Below, piece by piece: positions 36,024 to 47,707 of a stretch of DNA of 64,000 bases. Within the stretch, counting starts at the first letter, position 1. Each line of letters starts with the position of its first letter. Origin of the DNA: Pempheris klunzingeri (lineage: Eukaryota; Chordata; Actinopteri; Acropomatiformes; Pempheridae); the NCBI RefSeq assembly GCF_042242105.1, contig NC_092013.1, positions 7,544,730 to 7,608,729 of the forward strand. Reading direction: 5' to 3'. A model generated the notes under the pieces. It was given only the letters and a program-made list of their open reading frames with translations, did not search any database and was not told where the DNA came from. The translations under genes and the position numbers were made by a program.

Positions 36024-39000
36024 TCAGGATGTGACGTCAGTTCTAAACAGACTTCGCATGTAGTAAAAGAAGTAGAAATCATCCAACTTCTTCTTCATGG
36101 CCTGGATCATAACTTTGTCTCTGTAGACGCGCTGAACCAGTATGTCTTCTTGGGAGAACACCACCAGATCGCTCCAAGACGTGCCCGTCACCATCATCTC
36201 TCCCTGCATGTGCCAATAGTACGGGTGGGCTTTCATCAGTTGCAGGACTCCGTCCTGGCAGATCAGGTAGCCGCTGTCGATGAAGCTCCGGAGCCTGGTG
36301 CATGTCACGTGCACTAGGCCGAAACTGGGCTGCTCACTGGGGTCATACACCACCCCGTCAGGCAGCGCCCCCAGCCACGGAGCGTTCGGATGAACAACAA
36401 AACCGCAGGGGGACCAGTTGACACGCAGATGCCGACAGTATTGCCGGAGTGCTTCAGTCTTCAGTTCCTCATCTATCTGTGACATCTTGCACCTGGGGAA
36501 TCCTTTGTGGATCTTGAATATCAGGTGCTGCGCATGGCTCGGGCCTGATTTAAGCTTGCAGATGTCCCTGAAACGGCTGGTCAAGCGTAGCTTCCGCGGC
36601 TCCTCCACCAGCTCCCGCAGTCCACGCGTGCAGTGCTCCAGGCTGTGTGCTGCCTCCCACGTGATCTGCATAGACTTCATGTGTTCCTGCTCCTTGGCGC
36701 TGAGGGTCGGACGAGCCAACGTTGGCTCCAGTGCGTGAGACGAAAGGGGAAGCAGAGGTTGAGGGGGAGCATCATCATGAGTCTTGAAATCCTGACTCGA
36801 TGGCACGGGGCACTGGTAAGACAGAGGAGAACCTCTAGGGACTTTACCAAAAGCACAGTCCACGTATTCCACGTCCTCTGTGAGGCCCATTGTGGTCATC
36901 AGAGGCTTCTTGTTATCAGGAAGATCCTTGAAGGCTTCAGTGAGCCTCACCAAAAAGGACTGGCAGTCAGCTGGGTCAGCAATTAACGATTTGCAGGTCA
37001 ACATCCTGCAAGGAACAGGTTAATATCATTAGCTGCTATATAAGCAAAAAGGAAGGACTGCGTCAAAAACATGTAATCTGTCAGAGTCTCACCAGTCTTA
37101 CCTTGGTAGTTCTAGCATGGTTTTCTGCAGGGGATGCGATGACTTCTTCTATTGTGTAGCAAGATTTCCACCCAAGAGAAGAAAAACTCATTATTTCATG
37201 CTTCAACTCTTAAAACCAAATCAGGCTTGTAGTGTGTTCTAAATATTCTATAGCAGTCCTCAAGTCCATCAAGACGCTAAAGTTTTTACATTCCAGGACT
37301 TCTTCAGACCTACAATCTAGAGGCATTGTTTTGTGCCAGTTCTACTGAATTAAAAGTCAGGCTTAAGTATGCCTGAGGGGGTAAATCTGGATTTCTCGGT
37401 TTCAGAACTGTTTATGCAAATATCAGAAATTCCGTTTGAAGCTTCAGATAAGTACTGATCTAGCTGTGTGGTTTCAGAGCGAATCCAATTGAAACACTGA
37501 GAATGTGATCCTATCTGATTTAATCTGTACCGTCTGCCGTAATTTCTGCTGCCAGCAACTGGTAACCAGATTATAAAGTTGCATGTTCAAAACTCATCTG
37601 GGACAACTTAGTTTTTCTCAAAAGCATTTCTCTCTATTTTGTCATTTTTCATGACTGTCCCGTGCCTGGAAAGCAATTTCAAGGTTTTTCCAGGCACAGT
37701 TGAACCCTAAAAAAACCTATACACACACACACAGGCTGCAAAGAACAAAAAACAGACCCATTTCATTTATTACAGAAACAGGAAAAAGGCAAATAAGTCT
37801 TCAACACTTAAAAATTTTTCATTGCGTTACAAATCTCAGATTTATTCATTAAATGCTTTTGATTTGTGGAGTTAAGCGGCATCGAAACAAACGTACCTTT
37901 TTTGACTTGTGTTTTTGAGGTTCCTGACTTTCACTTGCACTTTCTTCGTTCCTGGACAGCTGTGGAACATCTGTGACTGCCACTGAGTCAGTTGACGATG
38001 TGTCCCCACGTCCATCATTGGCATCGTCAGCTGAGAGCATCACTGAAGATTCAGAGTTCCACTCCACCATTTGAATGTGGAATGAGTCAGAGATGCTGGG
38101 CATAGTTGAGTCTTCTTCTGGTTCATCTTTCAAACAATCTGGGGTGACGGAGTTATCGGCTTCCCCCAGTCCTTGTTGTTGTTCTGATCCCCAGCTTGTG
38201 TCATATTCACTTTGCTCTTCTTTAGGTTTTTTAGGCAGCGGCTCTGATATTCCCAGATCCACCCCAGTGTTCAGCTCAGGCGGCCATCCTCTGACATCCG
38301 TGGTTGCTCCAGTGTATTGACAAACATCTATTGTGGGGAAAAAGAAAAACACTATTTAGTAACTCTACATCTTTTGTTTCACTTACTTAAAAAGTTTATA
38401 GCTGAAAGGCTGTAACTCTATTTTCACACCAGAAAACTGCTTGTCTTAGATCATTACTACTAGTAGGACAGAAAAGGGTGATTTAAAAACACTCTCAGCA
38501 GAATGACTAGTTTTAGAGCATTATATGTTAAACAGTGTATATTACCTTTTAATGGATCATTATTAATGCCAATCTACGCATTAACATATAAGCAGCATTT
38601 CAATGCTGTGGCTCGTCTAGGTGAAGCTAATTGGCCGATTCTGTGGAGCAGATTTGAGTTTGTAAGTCAAATCTTGCAAAGTAACTGTTAACTAACTTTA
38701 ACTGGAAAATAAAAGTAGTACATTAATTGTATTATATCTTAACTATGCTGTATGCACTTTGTTTGATCATACCAAGAGTGATTACTGCACTGAGGTTGTA
38801 TGCACCCAAACACTCTGGATGTTTAAAATCTGTATTTTGATGCTTGTTTTTCTGACATTTTGTGGTCCTGAATAAACAGTGTTTGATCTCAAAAAGGTAT
38901 TTTCACAGTTGGGTAAAGAACTTATCACAGCATAAATGGAAATAGTCAAGTGAGGTACAATCACCTCAAACTTGTACTTAAGTGTTTAGTTCAAGATCAC

Positions 39001-39677
39001 ATCACAAAATCAAAGATCACTTACAAACGAGGACAAACATTTCTATCTAGTGTAATACTGGACAAACTGCTGTGGATGCAACTTATACATAACTAATGTT
39101 CCCTCAAAGACAAGGTAAATTCCAAACTATTAGATGACTAATAATTGTCAACTATTAAATGAATTGCCAACTATGTTGATAATGAGTATTTTTTTAAACA
39201 AAAAATGTCAAAATTCTCTGATTCAAGCTTCTTGAAAGTGATTTTTCTGGTTTATTTACTCCTCTATAGCAGTAAACTGAATAACTTTGGGTTGTTTAAT
39301 GGAGAATATAACATACAGATCAATCAAAAATCAAATCAAAATTAAGTTTGAGTGCTAACATTACATAGTAACACCTCATGGTGTATTTAAGTTGTGTTTG
39401 GCTAACAGTAGCTAGCTCATTCCCAAGTCGATGAGACACACTTTAACTTTGAACTGCTGTGATCATTTGAGATGGATAAATTAACCCAGAGGGACAGACC
39501 TATCTTCTCTAAGTGTATCTCGGGGCTGAGCACCATGTGCAGAATGCTCCGCAGACGTTTGTTTTCATCACAGTACGCCTCCACAATAGACTCAACCTCT
39601 CCAAAAATCTCCACAGCCACGGCCGTAAACCGCTCAGTCAGAAAGCTCCGGAAATTCTTGTGTCTGGTGTTCGACAT
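36024..39677 (-). CDS. Zinc-finger-type N-terminal module fused to a YqaJ-like domain; catalytic E-x-K lost
   Basis: Exons on the - strand: 39677-39500, 38327-37897, 37148-37102 and 37005-36024; phases match and give 545 aa. Residues 1-60 (FLTERFTAVAVEIFGEVES... through LSPEIHLEKID) resemble the N-terminal module common in teleost multi-C2H2 zinc-finger proteins. About 61-203 is acidic and Ser-rich with a LKDEPEED SUMO-like site. The C-terminal third resembles a YqaJ/lambda-exonuclease domain: LRLTSRFRDICK, then PWLGALPDGVV, then HPYYWHMQGEMMVTG. Active relatives, such as the second ORF of ISL2EU-type transposons, carry an E-x-K pair after PDG. Here that position reads FGLVHVTC: His451 (codon 36309-36311) and Thr453 (36303-36305). 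Asp435 of PDG remains. I infer a domesticated, nuclease-dead protein, perhaps DNA-binding. No zinc fingers follow. I know no gene name for it. Confidence 0.8.
37149..37896 (-). other. Intron 2 of the YqaJ-domain gene
   Basis: GTACGT donor and CACAATAG acceptor. No repeat or exon was recognised. Reading through the donor adds about 15 residues before a stop. Confidence 0.65.
38328..39499 (-). other. Intron 1 of the YqaJ-domain gene
   Basis: The donor is GTCTGT, a weak match to GTRAGT, and the acceptor is CACAATAG. Phase and protein similarity on both sides support it. AT-rich; nothing else was recognised. Confidence 0.6.
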
Positions 39678-39778
39678 TTTGAAGACTAAAACGCTTCTGT
39701 TACATCTAAATACTTAATAAGTTTCACTTCCCCTGAAACCTGCGAACAAGGCGCGCAAAGTCTCAAAACCCAGAAAAC

Positions 39779-39806
39779 AACCGGAAGATGAAAGGGACAC
39801 TTCCGG
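39779..39806. promoter_or_regulatory. Paired inverted ETS sites, probable promoter of the YqaJ-domain gene
   Basis: CCGGAAG (39781-39787) and ACTTCCGG (39799-39806) face each other 100-130 bp upstream of the start codon at 39677. Such ETS/GABPA-type motifs are typical of TATA-less housekeeping promoters. Confidence 0.55.
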
Positions 39807-40774
39807 TATGTAAATTCTTCTTCTGTCCTTCTTTTTTTGTTACATTAGCGCCCCCTTCCGGACAACCAGCGTCTAACATCTCAGTGAATTTGAACCAAAT
39901 GTGATTAATTAGATATAAATCATGACGATTAGGAGGCTTCAGTGTTTTAATGTCTGACCCATCTGTACAATATTTTACCCCTGAGTGTATCAGCATTGCT
40001 TTTATGCTCTCTACAGTCCTTTATTTCTCTTTTACCCAATTATTTTATGTTCTGTTTTTATATTTGATGTTAGATAATATGATGTTTTTATATTTTTATA
40101 CTTTTGATAAGTCTTATATATATTTACTGCATTTATACCTTTTTTGCTATTGTATCCTGCTGTCTTTATATTTTGTATTTATATTCAAATGCCCTATATA
40201 TTTATATGTCTTTTATTTATTTACTTATTTTCCCTTTATCATATCTTTTCACTAACAGAGCTACCAGCCAAAAACACACGAGGTTTTAGAAAGTGAACAG
40301 TCAGGTGTCATTAGATGTACTACCTGTAAGGAAATAAATGTATGATTCAGAAGATATTTTACCAAGACAGTTCGTTTTTATCTTCTTTTTCTCGTCATGG
40401 AGGAGCTATACTGACTGGGAGGAGGTCTTTTTCAGCCTACTGCTTTTTGGTCCAAAATATATGTCTTCTGTTGTGCACTAAGGGTAAGGATTTATGGTTG
40501 CAGTAGATTTACAATATGTTATGCATGTATAGATATATGTGCTGTGTTTACTTTTTTAATTATTTCCATTGTTTTGTCTTTTATTTTTAATTAACTGAAA
40601 TAAACCTGTAGGCTACCAATACCCCTTACTGAGATTGAGCATTTTGGTCTGCGAAACATGTTGTGTCCTGCAGTTACAAATATTTATCAAACCAGAGTAT
40701 TTTCACATGTTTTTAAACAGGAAGATAATATTTAAACCACAACAAACGCTAGAAACTACTTACAGGGCCAAAAT
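39807..40774. other. AT-rich intergenic DNA
   Basis: T- and A-rich sequence, especially 40,010-40,260, with no supportable gene. Open frames here are low-complexity (Phe/Tyr/Ile-rich) and arise from base composition. Confidence 0.6.
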
Positions 40775-41160
40775 ACATTTCTGACCAGCTGCTTTGATTA
40801 TGATCCATCCAGACCTCTCAGGTCGTCTGGGACAGGTCTGCTTTCTGCCTCCAGAGCCAAAACTAAACAAGGAGAGGCAGCATTCTGTTTTTATGCAACA
40901 CATATCTGGGACAAACTCCCAGAAAACTTCAGGTCTGCTGTAACTCTCAGTTCTTTTAAATCAAGGCTGAAGACTCCTCTGTTTGCTGCTGCTTTTCATT
41001 AAGTCAAACACTTTATCAATTTCTTGCACTGCATGGCAACTTTTATCATTGTAATTTTATACCTGTCTTATTCTATTTTAGCTTGTTTTTATTCTCTTGT
41101 ATCTCTGCTTTTTATTGTATTCAAATATCTTTTTGTAATGTCTTTTATAATGTGTTTCTT
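40775..41160 (+). mobile_element. LINE ORF2 C-terminal fragment plus 3' tail (L2/CR1-like)
   Basis: One open frame from about 40,775 to the TAA at 40,999-41,001 encodes the end of a LINE reverse-transcriptase ORF. It includes DYDPSRPLRSSGTGLLSASR, IWDKLPENFRS and a final FKSRLKTPLFAAAFH. This pattern (SRPLRSS, W..LP..LR, FK..LKT.LF) is the usual C-terminus of fish L2-type elements. A T-rich 3' tail follows. The copy is 5'-truncated and not functional. Confidence 0.8.
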
Positions 41161-41179
41161 TTGCACTCTGTCACAGTGA

Positions 41180-42020
41180 TTTAAGAGGTCCCATATTATG
41201 CTCTTTTTCAAAGTAAAATACAACTTGTATTTGGAGGTCCTACTAGATCAGGTTTACACAGTTTAATGATCAAAAAACACTTCATTTTTCTCCTGCTGCT
41301 GCAGCTGTATGTTCCATTTTAGAAGAACAGAACAATCTGCTGCTTTGTTCTCGCCTTCGATGGCTTCGTTAGTGAGGAATACACAAATGTATGAAGTTGC
41401 TCGGGGGAGCATGAAGCCAAAAAAGTTTGACTTCCCGGGTGTAAAAGTAACCTGATGTTCCGCATTGTTGGGCCCATGGAGCATGAGCAGTAGAGTCTCA
41501 GGTCTGCTGAGCCACCAAACTTCCTGTTAGCTCTCCGCTATAATGAATGTGAATAAAATGATTTAATTGTCCTCTAGACTTTCCAAATGCTGTCGGACCA
41601 AATGGATCAAATTCTGATGGTGGAACAAATAATTTTGTGGGGGTTGTGACTCTCAAACAAATATATCCACTGATTTACAGATGTCTCTTTCACAATGTAA
41701 GTTTATGAAAAAAATGCCTTTTGGGGCACAATGGCATCATGTGCTGAACGCCATTGTTGTAATTACATGCTTTGGTCACCATTGTAAAATTCCTGGGGGG
41801 TTGGGTGGACTCTGGGGGTTTTCAGTGGCTGCTGAGGGGCTGGAGCAGGTCACATGATCCACAGATCCCCTTATGACATCATAAAAGGAGTAAAATCTAA
41901 ACAGGGCGTTTTCACACACGTTTACTGAAAGACGGAGCAGGAGAAAAGGAGAGAGGAGGGTCTTCTCTCAGAGTTTGGCAGTCTGTAGACACACATTTAT
42001 ACTGAAAAGATTTAATGTCA
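41180..42020. mobile_element. Composite dispersed repeat with parts shared elsewhere in the window
   Basis: It starts with GAGGTCCCATATTATGCTC, the opening of a very common percomorph repeat. The segment 41,575-41,750 is an inverted copy of 23,420-23,580. The segment 41,765-42,020 is an inverted copy of 57,420-57,700, sharing GATGTCATAAG and TGTGGATCATGTGACC in complement. No coding capacity was seen. The three parts may be one element or nested insertions. Confidence 0.65.
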
Positions 42021-42107
42021 AGATGAAATGTGCTGTGCAAGTAAACTTTCCTTGACTTGCACAACAAGCGGGGGCGGTAATGCGCATTTGGGTTCAGTAG
42101 CTGCCAT

Positions 42108-42184
42108 ATCCGAGGAGGAGAAGAAGAAGAGGAAGAAGCAGCAGAAGAAGCAGCAGCCAAAGAAGAAGAAGAAGAAGAAGAAGG
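42108..42184. repeat. AAG/CAG-rich trinucleotide tract
   Basis: Mixed GAG, AAG and CAG trinucleotides about 390-460 bp upstream of the phf13 start. In one frame they encode a Lys/Gln-rich 86-aa open frame (42,028-42,288), probably a by-product of the repeat. Confidence 0.8.
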
Positions 42185-42299
42185 GGCAGGCAGCTGCTGA
42201 CAGCCGAAGTGAACCGCTCCCCCCAGCAGTCAGTAAACTGGATCAAACGGGGACATTACCGGACAGCTTGGTGGAAATACAGCAGTAACACTTACGGCT

Positions 42300-42570
42300 C
42301 CCGGGAGGCGCTTTTGACAACTTTGCGCCGCCGAAGTAACCGGTTGTTTAACGTTAACGTTACGGTCCAAGTAACGTTGTCTTTGGCGCTGATGGCAAAC
42401 TGAGTGGACACTGTTGCTTCGACTTTTAGTACAAGTAACGTTGACGTTAGCTAATTACTGTAGGTACAAACAGCCCAGGAACCTCCGTGTTTACGGTCGC
42501 ATCCAGTGTCCCGTTGCTCTAATCTGTCACGGTATCGACAAACCTCCAGGTGGTCGGCTACTTGGTAAAG
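42300..42570 (+). promoter_or_regulatory. phf13: Probable phf13 promoter / 5' UTR
   Basis: CpG-containing, TATA-less sequence directly upstream of the phf13 ATG, with several AACGTT motifs. The transcription start cannot be placed. Confidence 0.45.
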
Positions 42571-45500
42571 ATGGGTGACATTAACCCATCGACATCGCAC
42601 GCATTTCAGTCGGAGGTAAGTGTTTCATGCAACTGTTTTTACAGTGAGTAGTAACACGGCTAACGACGCTAGCAAACGTCAACTTGTTCGAGGTTGTCAC
42701 GGCACGATGTAGCAGCTGCTGATTAGCCTGCTGCGCTAATGTTGACATAATGTTTGCCACACAGACGAGCGTAGTTCAAACTGTAATTTTTCACTAATAA
42801 AACTTTGTGCGTGAGAAAGAGGTGTTAACGTTACTTCAGATGGTACTTTTCACGATTGCTGTCGTTGAAGCTAACGTTAGCTTAACGTTTCATCGAAAAG
42901 AAAACATTCCATCATCATTGCGGAGCATGCTAACATTAACGGCGGCTAACTAAGCATCACACTCACGCAGCCTGCTTTTTTTTAATCATTATTTTGCATT
43001 ATCCTCCGTTAACAGCTCGCCAACACTGATGCTTTCATGACTCTGTGACTCTTTCTTTATCTTTCACTTAATGGCTTCATGTAGTTTAGCTTGCTGAACT
43101 CCACCAATATTAGCCAGCAGCTAGCTTCTTAGCATTAGTTACTTATTTGCTGCCTGCTGCTAGCCGCTGTAGCTAACATTAGCTGTCGTTTTCAGTTGGA
43201 TTTATCGATGGGGGGTTGGTAGGAAGGTTCACTGTCCTGAGTGAAATCTGACCATGCGATCACTCCAACTTCAGCCTGTGTTTGTCAACGCGTTGTTATT
43301 TTTTTTTTTTAATTGAGTGGCAGTTTTCAGTTTAACTTCACGTTATGGTTGTGTGCCGATCGACTCTCGTTATTAATGTGTAACGCCATGTCGGACGTGT
43401 AGGTTTTGCTGCTAATGTCTCGCTGCTGTGATTTATGTTTCAGGGTTTCAGTCCGCCATACAGGAGGAGGAGGACAGTAGAGGATTTTAACAAGTTTTGC
43501 ACTTTTGTCTTGGCCTATGCCGGCTACATCCCATACCCCCAAGAGGTGAGTCAATAAGCTGCACACATCTTCACATGAGCACCTGTATTGTTGGGCCGAA
43601 GTAGTTTTTAAGTGTTGATTATTTTTCTTACCTCGGATGACTGTTGTGCAGGGTTGCGGTCTGTTTCCACGTGCAGATAAACTTAATAAACCGAGACAAT
43701 GTCCTGTAGAGGCATAAAAAGATACGAACAAAATCAACTGAAAATGCAGACAGTGGAACAGGACTCATTTAGGAGGAGGAGAAAACACCTCCACAATGAA
43801 ATCATGGTATTTGCTGTAAGTTAATCAAGCCAGTAAAGTTCTATGGTATCTGGATGAACTCCTGTGGCCCCCGAGAGAATGGATTTTAAAGGAGGTGCAT
43901 GTTTAAACGCAGACATAAACTGTCTACATGGATGTGTAATCCTGAGGCACTGTTGTGATTGACATCGAGCTGTCTAGATTTTGTGTTGGTTTTTTTTTTT
44001 TTTTTTTTTTTTTTCTTTTAAGTCTTGAATTGTGCCAACTCAGCTAATTGGTTATGAGACACTGAGTTCTCTTGTGTTCACTGAATCATGTCTTCTGTTT
44101 GCGGACAGGGAGGGAGATAGACAGACAATGAGATTATCTTGAACAGATTCTTTTGTCCCTTTAGTTTCTCTGACTTCAAGTGTTTATTTTAGTTTCAGCA
44201 TGGCCTCTGCTTTATTCTTACCATTCACTGGGCACGAATGCTTTTGTGTATACAAGACTCCAGTTGTGATTGTAACACATGGCTTCAATGCCTCCTGTCT
44301 TGTTTGCTGGACCGCTCTTAGAGCCTCCTTCACCTACACTGCTGTTTGTCACCTCCTTAACTGAGCCCTCTTTTGGTCAAGTAGTCTTAACCACACCATG
44401 CATCTATTCATACCCATGCTCCTCACAGAACACATTTATTATGGCTTAAAACATCAGTTTTAGTCATAGTCCTCCTGCCCAAAACACCAAAGCTGCGTCC
44501 TGTTTTCAAGGGAGGATGTTTTTACAGTGTCACAGTGTTGTTATAAACACATTTATCTCTTCCAAACCCCATCAGCTAAGACCCTCTTAGTGATAGAGTG
44601 ATAGGGTTTTCATGGTCTTTACAGCTTCATCAAAAATTGTGGTGACACCTTCTATTTCTGCAACTATGGCAAAATGGTGACTGAAAATTACACACTTTTT
44701 AATGTCATCATTCTCTTTGAAAACCAAAAGACGGACAACAAAATGTTACACTCATATTTCAGCATGAGCTTGACAGAACTGACATTAGACAAATTTACCT
44801 CCTCTCCCTCACTGGCACTGTCTAGGTTCTGACTCATTTTGTTCAAGTTGTAGTTGGGCTTTTCTTTCATCGTGTTGCTCTTTTGTTTCTATCCAACACG
44901 TGCGAGATTTGTTTTCATGTCCGCCCCCTCTGCCTGTGCTCATTTCACCACTCGGTGCAAAGGCCACCTTGTCAATTGTTGGTACTCGATGGTTTTGTGC
45001 GGCAGATCTCCGTGTTAATGCAAATACAGCAAGATTGTGTCATGGAAGAATGAGAGCTCATAAAGGTCAGAATTAAAATGTAGTATAATGAATAATGCAG
45101 CCCAACATTTAAGCTGTCATGGCGGTAATTAAGCGTTGTCTGCAGTCTCATTACTGGTTAAACCATCACTGTTTGAAGCTGCATCTTAACCACACACAGA
45201 CCGTTACACTAATACAGCATGTTCTGCTAATCCTTGGTACAATGACAATGTATCGATTAGTAAACAGAAATATTACAGGATACGTTCATCTTGTTGTTGA
45301 GTGTGTGAACAAATATTTTGAATCACCAGCTTTATCTCCCGTTGTGAGTTTGCACTCACTGACCTGTTCCATTCATTGTTACAGGACTCTCCACTGCGCA
45401 GTAGTTCCAGCCCCCCCAACAGCACAGGCAGCACAGCTGACAGCGATGGCTGGACCCCAGGACCCCCAGCCTCCTGCCCACAGCGCTCTCCCAAGGCCCC

Positions 45501-46399
45501 CCAGGACAGGAGCAGGAAACGTCCTCAGCCAGGAGCCACGCTGTCCAGTCACACCAAGAAAGATGTGAGTTGAATTGATGTCGCTTCATTAGCCCTAAAT
45601 TTTCACCTACAGCCCTTTTGACATGCTTTTTTTTCTCTCCCCCTTTTGCAGCACACAATCGCCACCCTGCACCCGGATGACCGCAGGAAAGCCGATAAGC
45701 TGAAGAAGAAGAAAAGGAGAAAGGAGAGGGAGCATTCTGCAGGGGAGGAAAGCGGGGTTCAGCAGGCCCACTCAGCAGCCTCAGAGCTGCAGTACCCGGC
45801 CTCCTTTGGTGGCCGAACGATCAAAGAAGAGCCTGAAGACGATATCAGCATTCCCCTCCACCCCCAGCATCTGCCTAGCCCAGGGCCCTGCAAGCAGGAG
45901 CCCAAGGAGGAGCGTCGACACAGTGATGGCCTAGACCTCGAAGAAGGGGTGGTAAAGGTACAGAAGGTGGAGGGCTTTTCAGGAAGCAGAACGGTGTTCC
46001 GCCAGGGGAAGCAGGTGGTGTTCAGAGATGAAGATGGATCAGGAGAGGATGAGGACATCATGGTCGACTCAGGTAAAGTTTTGTATCGGTGCATACAGTA
46101 TTTTCCATTGTTTAAAGTTAAAGCGACTGAGTGTAACTCGGCGTGTGCTCTGTCCTGTCCCCTCAGATGACGACTCGTGGGACCTGGTGACGTGTTTCTG
46201 CATGAAGCCTTTTGCCGGCCGCGCCATGATCGAGTGCAACAAGTGCAACACCTGGATCCACCTGTCGTGCGCCAAGATCCGCAAGAGCCACGTGCCAGAG
46301 ACATATGTGTGCCAGAGCTGCCGAGACATGCACGGAGCCCCAGACACCCGCCGCTCCCACCGCTCACGCATAGGCCCACGCAAACATCTGTTAGACTAA
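42571..46399 (+). CDS. phf13: PHD finger protein 13 (SPOC1)
   Basis: Five exons: 42571-42615, 43444-43545, 45385-45564, 45652-46072 and 46167-46399, with consistent phases, 326 aa (human about 300). PHF13 is a nuclear reader of H3K4me3 linked to chromatin compaction and the DNA-damage response. Residues 20-47 hold the conserved [20 protein letters not shown]...GYIPYP block, followed by [12 protein letters not shown] as in PHF13. A Lys-rich nuclear signal ([15 protein letters not shown]) is near 120-135 and an [12 protein letters not shown]-type site near 172. The block [20 protein letters not shown] precedes the PHD finger. Its C4HC3 ligands are C259, C261, C273, C276, H281, C284, C298 and C301, with W279 in the expected methyl-lysine cage. 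PHF23 is the nearest relative, but FRDED...[18 protein letters not shown] and the C-terminal LD fit PHF13. Confidence 0.95.
42616..43443 (+). other. phf13 intron 1
   Basis: GTAAGT donor and ATGTTTCAG acceptor. It continues the AACGTT-rich composition of the promoter (TAACGTTA near 42,826 and 42,873-42,890). No exon or mobile element was recognised. Confidence 0.65.
43546..45384 (+). other. phf13 intron 2
   Basis: GTGAGT donor and TTGTTACAG acceptor. It holds a T25 run at 43990-44014. No further exon was supported. Confidence 0.7.
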
Positions 46400-47673
46400 T
46401 CCCAGGCCGGGCCCTGAACTCTGACCCCCTTCCGCTCTTTGCTCCCCCTCCACCTGCTGGACTGACCCTTCCTCAAATTCAGGTCTTGCACCCTTCAGTC
46501 TCTGTCCTTCACGGTCAGCCAAGAACCCGCATTTTCTATGAACACGTTGGTGGACCTATCCCAAGCCCTTTTGAAAACAGTTTGAGTGCTATTTTAGATT
46601 TACTAAGGTGTGTTTCTGCTTCCCTACAGACTCTGTGCGTAAGGCAATCACTGAATGGATGTCTGTGGATGACACTAGCATAGCAGCAAACCGCTACTGT
46701 TGGGACTTGGTGTCTCGCGAACACTGGAAACATTTGAACTGCCATATAAAGAGAATACCCTCACAACTGCCACCCACTATGGTGCATGCTGGGATTTGTG
46801 GGAAAGACAGTTTGCACTTTTCTCACTTTTTAAAAAAAAATAAATAAACAAAAACAAAAAAAAAACCATTTGACCTTTCTGTCATAGGGACAGGTATGTC
46901 TTTCTGATTAAACTGGATTTGAGTTTTCTTAGATGCCTCTATTAATGTTATACAATTAACCGTTTCGAATAAGAAAAGCAAGTTAAGCCTTGTGTTAATT
47001 GCTTCAGATGGTGCTATAGTATTAAGCTGAGGTATAATCCAACAGAACAAAGATGTACGATACGAGATTAGGATCCGCATCTGCTTCATCTGTCAGTCAT
47101 TCTGTTTTGTTATTTAAGACTGTGTGAAAGAATATCATTGAGGCTGTAAGCCAACCGAACCAAGCGCTTGTTCCTCTTCCGTCGACTTCACTGTCTTCCA
47201 GCCTCAGCTGCTCCTCTGAATCAAGGCATTACATGGCCACACATTGAGCTTTCACTCACTTTGCATTTCCGAAATGTTTTAAACGGTGTTCTTATTTCAC
47301 CAGAACACTTTCTGAGGAGGTTTCTTTTTTTTTTTTTGACAATAATCAGATAACACAACGTGACAGTTTTCAGTAACCTGGGTGTCGACAGGGTGTTTTC
47401 TGTTGCCTCTGGTCAGTGTTTGTTCTGCATTTCGTGACAGGATTGAACAGTGGTATTGTCCATGAATAATTTTATTTTCCAAACAGTTAAATTAAATGTT
47501 TGTTTTTTTTGTTTTGTTTTCAGCTGTTCCATGCTCATGAAGTTTCAGAGACAAGTATATTTATAGAAGGGAACTCCCATGTCCGTCCTGTTTAAGTATC
47601 AGAGGAAAAAAGCTATTTTAACTGGAATAGGGTTGCTTAGAAAGATTCTCTCAAGAGTCCGGTTGAAATTATG

Positions 47674-47707
47674 CGTGTGTGTGTGTGTGTGTGTGTGTGA
47701 GTGTGTG
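47674..47707. repeat. (GT)n microsatellite in the phf13 3' UTR
   Basis: About 16 GT units with one GA interruption. Confidence 0.9.

Noticed and set aside
39950-40255. 101-aa Phe/Tyr-rich open frame resembling a membrane protein
   Set aside because: It arises from a T/A-rich low-complexity stretch; no homology or gene structure.
42028-42288. 86-aa Lys/Gln-rich open frame upstream of phf13
   Set aside because: It is mostly produced by the AAG/CAG trinucleotide tract, overlaps the end of a repeat and has no similarity that I recognise.
45759-46379. 206-aa open frame on the - strand
   Set aside because: It is the antisense of phf13 exons 4-5 and crosses an intron; a shadow of GC-rich coding sequence.
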